A stretch of 64,000 nucleotides of DNA from GCA-003244245 sp035606945 (lineage in GTDB: Bacteria > Actinomycetota > Actinomycetes > Mycobacteriales > Pseudonocardiaceae), in contig DATNDR010000084.1 in NCBI GenBank assembly GCA_035606945.1, positions 49,272-113,271 on the forward strand, written 5' to 3'. The position numbers and the translations under genes were made by a program. The stretch's first letter is position 1; every line of letters starts with the position of its first letter. Under the pieces are notes generated by a model that was given only the letters and a program-made list of their open reading frames with translations, was not told the origin of the DNA and searched no databases. Positions 58,981 to 64,000 of this stretch are shown piece by piece.

Positions 58981-59911
58981 ATGGGCAGTAGTGATGGTTC
59001 TGGAGGGTGCCGGGTCCGTCTGGAGGTCGCCGTCGGTGATTTCGAGCGCTTCTTGGTTGCTGGTAAGGGTGTCCCGGCGGCCACGAGGGAGTGTTATGTG
59101 CGGCATGTCCGGCCGTTTCTGGCTGAGGTGGTCGACACGGCTGGCGTGGTTGATCTTGGAGGTGTGTCGGCTCAGCAGGTGCGTTCGTATGTGACGCAGC
59201 TTGGCTATCGATATGCGTCGGAGTCATTGAAGCTGATCGCCACGGCGTTGAGGGTATTCCTGGGATTTGCGTGGATGTCGGGTTGGACCCGCTGCGATCT
59301 GACGGCTGCGGTTGGAACGGTGGTGACTCACCGATCGGGTCGGCTTCCCCGAGCGTTGCCTGCTGAGGATCTTCAGCGGCTGTTGGCCGTTCCCGATCGT
59401 GGCACGAGGATGGGGACTCGGGACTACGCGCTGCTGATGGTGTTGTCTCGATGGGGCCTGAGGGCGGGAGGTCGCCGGACTGTGCCTGGGTGACTTCGAC
59501 TGGCGCGCCGCGACGGTGACCCCGAGAGTCAAGGGCGGGCGCAGGCTGTGTCTGCCGATTCCTCATGATGTGGGGCAGGCGGTCGTGGCCTACCTGGGTC
59601 GACGCCCGGTGGGTGTCGTATGCCGCGAGGTATTTCTGCAGGCCCGGGGCGGACCGGAGCCGATGACAGGCCGGGCCGTGACCCAGGTCGTGGCCAGACA
59701 TGCTGCCCGGGCAGGGCTGGGGACGGTGCGTGCGCACCGGCTGCGCCATTCCGCAGCTCGGGCCGTTCTGGCCGCTGGCGGCAGCCTGACCGAGGTTGGC
59801 GAACTGCTCGGCCACTCCACTGACGCGGTGACCATGATGTATGCCTCCTTTGACCTGCAGTCGTTGACCGCTCTTGCACGCCCCTGGCCAGCGCAGGCCG
59901 TCCATGGGTGA
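58981..59911 (+). pseudogene. ritA: RIT recombinase A, frameshifted
   Basis: From ATG 58981 (GAAAGGAAGGG upstream) the N-terminal SAM-like domain reads FERFLVAGKGVPAATRECYV and VRSYVTQLGYRYASESLKLI, then the catalytic Arg region LMVLSRWGLRAG. A shift near 59472 (about two bases missing) breaks the frame at TGA 59492; the other frame continues EVAGLCLGDFDWRAATVTPR to VRAHRLRHSAARAVLAAGG, LLGHSTDAVTMMYASFD. All RHRHY residues exist across the two frames. Its end overlaps ritB by 8 bp. Confidence 0.8.
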
Positions 59912-60840
59912 GCTATTGGTCTTGATCAGTGAGTACATGGCCTTCCGTGCTGCGCGCGGGTTCCAACCGAACCGGAAGACGGAACGCCTGCTCACCCAGT
60001 TCGTCGGTTCTCTTCCTGCCGAACGCGACGATGGCCTGTTGTTCTCCCAGGGGGAGGCGTTGGCGTGGGCGCACGCCTCCGTCGGCGGACGTCCGGCATG
60101 GCTGTCTGCTCGGTTGTCCACCGTCAGACAGTTCAGCAATCTATCTCGCCGGCTCCGGCCTGCCAGTAGGCGTGCCCGCAACCCGCCAAGGAGTCAGCGG
60201 AAGCCGCCGAGCTATCCCGTATCTGTACTCGACCGACAACATCCGGGCTCTTATGAGGGCGGCTGAGCAGCTGTTCACCCCGCTGCGTGCGGCGACGATG
60301 AAGACCTTGATCGGACTGCTCACGGTCGCGGGGATACGCATCGGAGAGGCCGTCCGGCTTACCGTCGGCGATGTCGATCTGGACCACGGAGTCATCCTGA
60401 TCGCTGACGCGAAGTTCGGCCGTCAACGCGTGGTCCGGCTCGATCGGAGCTCGTGCGACGCGCTGGCCGGTTATCTCAGCGACCCGGTCCGGCACCGCCT
60501 CGGCACCGGAGGCGACCACGCGGTGTTCGTCACAAGGCAAGGCACTGCCGTCAACGAGCACACCGCTCAAGGCGCGTTCCACCAGATGGTCCGTCACGCT
60601 GGTCTGCCGGTTCGTGCGGGCACCCGTCCGCGCCTGCACGACTTCCGCCATTAGGCACAGCCCGCCACCCAAACCATGATCGATGCCTACCGATCAGGAC
60701 GGGACCCGGCCCGAGCGCTGACCCTGCTGTCGATCTGGCTTGGCCATTCCAACCCCGCAGACACCTATTGGTATCTGCAAGCCGCGCCGGAGATCGCCGC
60801 CGTCGCGGCCCAGCGGCTCGAACCGAGCAAGGAGTCGTGA
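59904..60840 (+). pseudogene. ritB: RIT recombinase B, frameshift and nonsense codon
   Basis: ATG 59904 overlaps ritA. The first part, LISEYMAFRAARGFQPNRKT, shifts frame near 60137 and resumes AIYLAGSGLPVGVPATRQG, LLTVAGIRIGEAVRLTVGDV (catalytic Arg), HDFRH at 60640-60651. There TAG (60652-60654) interrupts, but the frame continues TMIDAYRSGRDPARALTLLS, IWLGHSNPADTYWYLQAAPE to TGA 60838-60840. Family members have a sense codon after HDFRH. Two lesions disable it. Confidence 0.8.
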
Positions 60841-61826
60841 TGCCGCTCCTGGCTCCGGTCCTGCAGGAGTACTTCACCGCGCACCTGGTCGCACAGCGGG
60901 CTATGAGCCCGGCGACGATCCGGACCTATCGCGACACCTGGAGACTATTCCTGATCTTCCTGTCCGACAAGACACGCGTGCCAGCCCCCCGGCTCGAAAC
61001 CACACACGTCGACGAAGCACAGGTAAATGCGTTTCTCGAGCACCTCGAGCACGAACGCGGCAACAGCGTCGCGACCAGGAATCTCCGGCTGGCCGCCATC
61101 AAAGCGATGATGGCCTTCCAGGCCACCAAGGCACCCGAGCAGCTGGACACCGTCGCGCGAATCCATGCCATCCCCACCAAGAAACACGCCAAATCGCAGG
61201 TCACGTTCCTCACCCCTGCGGAGGTCCAGGCGCTGCTGGACACCATCGACACCGGCACCTGGACCGGCAAACGCGACCGAGCCATGTTTATCCTGGCGGC
61301 CCAAACCGGGTTGCGGCTCAGCGAGATCACCACCCTGACCATCGCCAGCCTCCACCTCAGCACAGCTGCTCACGTGGCCTGCACCGGCAAAGGACGCAAG
61401 AACCGCACCACACCGCTGACCTCAGCCACAGCATCGGTGCTGAAGACCTATCTCGAGAACGGACTGCCCGCCCTGGCCAGGCGCTCTTCCCGAACCCACG
61501 ACGGACATGCACTGTCCGCTGACGCGGTGCAGCGACGTCTCGCCATCCACCTCGCCAAAGCCGCCACAATTTGCCCCGAACTCGCCGGCAAACATGTCAC
61601 CGTGCACACGCTGCGCCACACAGCGATGCGCTTCCTCGACGCCGGCATCGACGCCGCTGTCATCGCTCTCTGGCTGGGCCACGAATCAACAGCAACGACC
61701 AGCATCTACCTCCACGCCGACATGAGTATCAAACGCGCGGCTCTCGACCGGAGCCGCCAACCAGACACCCCCGCCGGCGACTACCACCCCGCCGATCCAC
61801 TGCTCACCTGGCTGCGGAGCCTGTAA
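60840..61826 (+). CDS. ritC: RIT recombinase C (tyrosine recombinase), intact
   Basis: ATG 60840 shares one base with the ritB stop. The 328-residue protein has an N-terminal SAM-like domain (EYFTAHLVAQRAMSPATIRT, NAFLEHLEHERGNSVATRNL) and a catalytic domain with Arg in LAAQTGLRLSEITTL, HTLRH, a His in WLGHES and the nucleophile Tyr in TSIYLHAD. All active-site residues are present, and the frame is undamaged. Its TAA lies exactly at the inner edge of the right terminal repeat. Confidence 0.92.
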   Translation: MPLLAPVLQEYFTAHLVAQRAMSPATIRTYRDTWRLFLIFLSDKTRVPAPRLETTHVDEAQVNAFLEHLEHERGNSVATRNLRLAAIKAMMAFQATKAPEQLDTVARIHAIPTKKHAKSQVTFLTPAEVQALLDTIDTGTWTGKRDRAMFILAAQTGLRLSEITTLTIASLHLSTAAHVACTGKGRKNRTTPLTSATASVLKTYLENGLPALARRSSRTHDGHALSADAVQRRLAIHLAKAATICPELAGKHVTVHTLRHTAMRFLDAGIDAAVIALWLGHESTATTSIYLHADMSIKRAALDRSRQPDTPAGDYHPADPLLTWLRSL

Positions 61827-61914
61827 TTATGCCGACAAACCCAGCCCTAGCACGGCCCCCACCAGGCAAAACAAACCACCGGTCGGCATAACCCCGACAT
61901 CGGCATAACCCTTG
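61826..61914. repeat. RIT right terminal inverted repeat
   Basis: This is the partner of 58833-58921 in inverted orientation, 87 of 89 positions identical. It starts within the ritC stop codon and ends in CCCTTG next to transposase sequence. Confidence 0.92.
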
Positions 61915-62000
61915 ATCCCGGCCAGGGCGCGGGCCTTGGCCTCCAGGCCCAGATTCACGCCGTTGGTGGCCCCGTCGAGTGCGATGAACCGGTTGCGTTA
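61915..62000 (-). pseudogene. IS1634-like transposase, 5' neighbour segment
   Basis: Reading toward the RIT element, RNRFIALDGATNGVNLGLEA and KARALAGIKGY match the stretch that precedes PEFVIDxYxxLW in IS1634-type transposases, so it continues into 58835 across the insertion. TAA at 61998-62000 and TGA further upstream interrupt the frame, so the transposase was decayed. The N-terminal half is not recognisable. Confidence 0.7.
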
Positions 62001-62484
62001 CTGCCGATGCGCGGTCTCAAACAGCTCGGTTCAGTACGGGCGATCAGCGTCGGCCATGCCTTTGTCCAGAATGTAGAATGTCCGCCGCGGCCACCACGAA
62101 CTTGCCACCGACGTTGAGCCTCGACCCCGACTCGCACCTGCCTTTGCCGAACTCGCGCTCGCCATCTGATCAGGCGCAGTCGACGGTGACGCTTGCACCA
62201 TCCCCGTCAAAGCAACTGTGAGGATTCGGCGTGTTTCCGCTCCAAAGCTTGGTCGGATTGTGAAGATCGTCGGCGTGCCATCCCGGGTCGTGGTCTGACC
62301 CGCAACGCAAGCGGCTGACATGCCTTGGGTCTGATCTGTCGGCTACGGCTTGGGATGGTGCTTGCCGCCGCCGGACGGGTGGGCGTGTCCCGATCGGGGC
62401 CTTGTCGTCAACAGGCACCGTCACAGTTTTGACCACCCGCACCGGTCCGGCGACGGCCATCGGTTCCCGTGGCGATCAGGAGAT
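62001..62484. other. No supported gene
   Basis: Frames on the minus strand (62031-62321, 62170-62460) lack recognisable motifs. Parts may be remnants of the transposase N-terminus. An AGGAGAT ribosome site for the next small ORF lies at 62478-62484. Confidence 0.45.
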
Positions 62485-62631
62485 ATGACCATGCCCAGCA
62501 TGCCCCAACCAATTCCGAACGAACAGGACGACAACAGCATGGCCGCGGAGATCGTGCTCACCGCGGCGGCGCTGAGCACGCTGGGTGTGCTGCTCACCAG
62601 CGACGACTTCCCGGCCACCGCGGCAGGATGA
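62485..62631 (+). CDS. 48-residue small ORF
   Basis: CAGGAGAT directly precedes ATG 62485; a second ATG follows two codons later at better spacing. The peptide reads MPSMPQPIPNEQDDNSMAAE, IVLTAAALSTLGVLLTSDDF and PATAAG: a polar N-terminus and one hydrophobic helix. No family is known to me. It may be a small membrane protein. Confidence 0.45.
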   Translation: MTMPSMPQPIPNEQDDNSMAAEIVLTAAALSTLGVLLTSDDFPATAAG

Positions 62632-62780
62632 CTCCGGCGCTGAGCCAGCCGAAGACGAGCAACGTGTCGGTCGGCCATCCCCACCACCGGCACTGTGCCA
62701 AGAAACCCACCACGTGGCCCACCACTGCCAGCACCCCGGGCCTTGAGTGACTAGTTATCCGATGCGCGGGGCGGGGAAGC

Positions 62781-63173
62781 TCACCGACGGTTCCAGTGGT
62801 CGCCATCCCAACGGTCGTGCACCCAGCGGTGATGGGCCGCGTCCCAGGTCCAGCGGTCCCCACGACAGTGCGGATCGCCGCGGTGGTTCCAGTCATCGCA
62901 GTATGCCGACCAGAAGTCGCCCCGACGGTTCCACCGCTGACCATCCCAACGGTCGTGGATCCAGTTGTGGCCATCCCACGTCCACCGGTCCCCACGACAG
63001 GACCCCTCGCCGCGATGGTTCCAGTCATCGCAGTAGTCCCAGTCCGCGAGAGACACTTGGCCCGAGCTGACGTCGGCCGTCTGCGGAGCCGGGGTGAACG
63101 TGCTGGCCGGCGCTGAGCCCATTCCGAACACCAGAGCGCCCGCGGCAAACAGCGCGGTCCGGCCTAGATGCAT
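62781..63173 (-). CDS. Secreted Trp/Asp/Arg-rich repeat protein
   Basis: GAGGAGGG precedes ATG 63173. The 130-residue protein has a signal peptide (TALFAAGALVFGMGSAPAS) and then two tandem units of about 40 residues. Each has YCDDWNHRG, CRGDRWTWD, HDRWDG and WNRR. Each unit holds two Cys, likely a disulfide, and five or six Trp. It is probably exported. I do not recognise the family; a surface-binding or cell-wall role is conceivable. Confidence 0.75.
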   Translation of the reverse strand: MHLGRTALFAAGALVFGMGSAPASTFTPAPQTADVSSGQVSLADWDYCDDWNHRGEGSCRGDRWTWDGHNWIHDRWDGQRWNRRGDFWSAYCDDWNHRGDPHCRGDRWTWDAAHHRWVHDRWDGDHWNRR

Positions 63174-63461
63174 GGTGAACCCTCCTCGATCGAGTGCGTA
63201 AGGACCTCAGAAGGGACGTTCGGACACGAAATCTCGTTGCGAGAAGTAACTGGGAGTTCGCTGGGAGTCACTGAAAAGTTCGCTGGGAAAGATCCCATCA
63301 CTGCTACGCCTAGCCGGACTCACGGTCATGGACGCCGCGGTGAACGCGCTGGTCCGCGGCCGATACGGGGCCGTCTACCCCCGTGCCACGGCCGGGCGCG
63401 AAGGCAACGACACGACATCACGGTGGCGCATCGCTGCCCCCGTTGCGGCGTTGGTGCCGGC

Positions 63462-63815
63462 ATGACATTGCACAAGAGCTGCCTGGTGGTGGTCAGCGGT
63501 TTGGTTGTGCTCCTCGCCGGTTGCAACAACGCCACCTCCGCCCCGGCCACGCCCTCGCCCACGCCTACCGCTTCTCCCGCGCCGACGGCGCGGACCTCAT
63601 CGGACTCGAACGGCGGCACTGACTCTTCCCCAAACGGCGGCACTGACTCGTCCCCAAACAGCGGCACCGACTCGTCCGGGGCCGACACATCCAACTCGGG
63701 TTCCTCGCCCGCTCCCGCGAACGCCCCAACTCCCGCGAACGGGCCGGCTAGGGAAGCGCTGGGGATGGCGGGGACTTCTCCCTTCCACCTCTCTGATGCC
63801 TCCTCTCCAACCTGA
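63462..63815 (+). CDS. Putative lipoprotein with GGTDSS repeats
   Basis: The 117-residue product has a lipoprotein signal (CLVVVSGLVVLLAGC, Cys at about residue 21), then a Thr/Pro/Ala-rich stretch, three units of GGTDSSPN type, and a Ser/Pro/Ala tail. Apart from the signal it is low-complexity, so it may be a cell-wall spanning spacer or a degraded gene. The ribosome site is weak. Confidence 0.55.
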   Translation: MTLHKSCLVVVSGLVVLLAGCNNATSAPATPSPTPTASPAPTARTSSDSNGGTDSSPNGGTDSSPNSGTDSSGADTSNSGSSPAPANAPTPANGPAREALGMAGTSPFHLSDASSPT

Positions 63816-63946
63816 CCTGCCTGTATGCTCGGTGGGGACCCAATTCTTGGTTTCCACTAAGGACTCGCGACAAAATAACGTAGGTTTTTGGGTTCGGGTC
63901 ATCTACCGTCTGTGATAGGGCGAGCGATGCGCGGGTCGGGGAGTCG

Positions 63947-64000
63947 GTGGCACGCAGGTACGCAGTGCTGCGTCCGCATCTGGACGAGCGGCAGCGTCGT
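63947..64000 (+). CDS. Transposase N-terminus (ISAzo13-like), cut by window end
   Basis: The last 18 codons read VARRYAVLRPHLDERQRR, the typical beginning of ISAzo13-family transposases (ARRY...PHLDERQRRL). The frame is open upstream, so the start could lie earlier. The 130 bases before it include GACAAAATAACGTAGG, which may be part of the element's terminal region. Only the N-terminus is visible. Confidence 0.5.
   Translation, partial: MARRYAVLRPHLDERQRR

Larger units (their letters stand above)
58807..61914. mobile_element. RIT (recombinase-in-trio) element
   Basis: A 3.1-kb element contains three consecutive, overlapping tyrosine-recombinase genes on one strand (ritA, ritB, ritC) between 89-bp inverted ends, the defining structure of RIT elements. 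The hexamer CCCTTG flanks it in direct orientation (58807-58812 and 61909-61914), a possible target duplication. It is inserted in an IS1634-like transposase gene. ritA and ritB are mutated; ritC is intact. No passenger gene is present. Confidence 0.9.

Noticed and set aside
58976..60181. 401-codon minus-strand frame across ritA and ritB
   Set aside because: Composition is Pro/Arg/Ser/Thr-rich with no domain, and the plus strand holds clear recombinase sequence in the same place.
58807..61914. Integron or phage integration module as an explanation of the three recombinases
   Set aside because: There is no attC-like array, no phage gene and no single attachment site; three overlapping recombinases between inverted ends fit RIT better.
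1..64000. CRISPR array
   Set aside because: No series of regularly spaced identical repeats and no cas gene was seen; the repeats present are short tandem or inverted.

Overview
The window is high-GC DNA from an actinomycete. The core genes follow the gene order known from Mycobacterium tuberculosis (bioB-bsaP-DUF2567, nrtR/nadABC, hisDCB...hisH-priA-hisFI, trpE and its membrane partner). The XRE/DUF5753 + DUF397 pair, the large LuxR (LAL-type) regulator, mycothiol-dependent isomerases, a TTG start and several candidate leaderless starts fit a filamentous or Pseudonocardiales-like lineage more than Mycobacterium. The lineage is an inference from gene content, not from a marker gene.

Region 1 (1-20.3 kb) is biosynthetic backbone. 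Reading on the minus strand it runs bioB, bsaP, a DUF2567 membrane protein, nadA-nadB-nadC with the divergent repressor gene nrtR, then hisD-hisC-hisB and a tiny membrane protein. A foreign-looking set follows (FAD/NAD oxidoreductase, SDR, unknown protein). Then come hisH-priA-hisF-hisI, a TetR gene, trpE and a Trp-operon membrane protein cut by the window edge. Most neighbours overlap by 4-8 bp, so translation is probably coupled.

Region 2 (20.3-40.3 kb) holds the XRE/DUF397 pair beside a deletion scar of two truncated genes. It continues with a DUF3761 lipoprotein, glgX, argS, a DUF488 gene with a zinc-ribbon microprotein, an aspartate aminotransferase and a methyltransferase. A 22-residue hydrophobic peptide gene with a strong ribosome site follows. 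Next is a possible regulon: a LAL regulator followed by a small protein, a BBE-type flavin oxidase, a SnoaL-like protein and an MDMPI/SCP2 protein. Two of these genes share a 38-bp upstream element. An ECF sigma factor and a second MDMPI protein close the region.

Region 3 (40.3-52.7 kb) is an accessory zone with many pseudogenes: a doubly frameshifted STAS protein, fused scraps of PPOX, UvrA-like, AraC and VOC genes, an IS630 remnant, a DUF433/DUF5615 toxin-antitoxin remnant, an integrase remnant and a frameshifted membrane protein. It also holds a 32-bp copy of a tRNA-Pro 3' half, probably an attachment-site scar. Among the decay lie intact or plausible genes: small Cys-containing peptides, a LysM protein, a primase-polymerase, DivIVA, upp and an aldehyde dehydrogenase.

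Region 4 (52.7-58.3 kb) carries a two-gene lysine-catabolism operon (saccharopine/lysine dehydrogenase-like plus ALDH7) headed by a translationally coupled small ORF, and a methyltransferase.

Region 5 (58.3-64 kb) is the most striking part. A complete-length RIT (recombinase-in-trio) element has nearly perfect 89-bp terminal inverted repeats, three overlapping tyrosine-recombinase genes and a flanking 6-bp direct repeat. It sits inside an IS1634-like transposase gene. Two of the three recombinases are broken. Beyond it are a secreted Trp/Asp/Arg-rich repeat protein, a lipoprotein and the probable start of another transposase.
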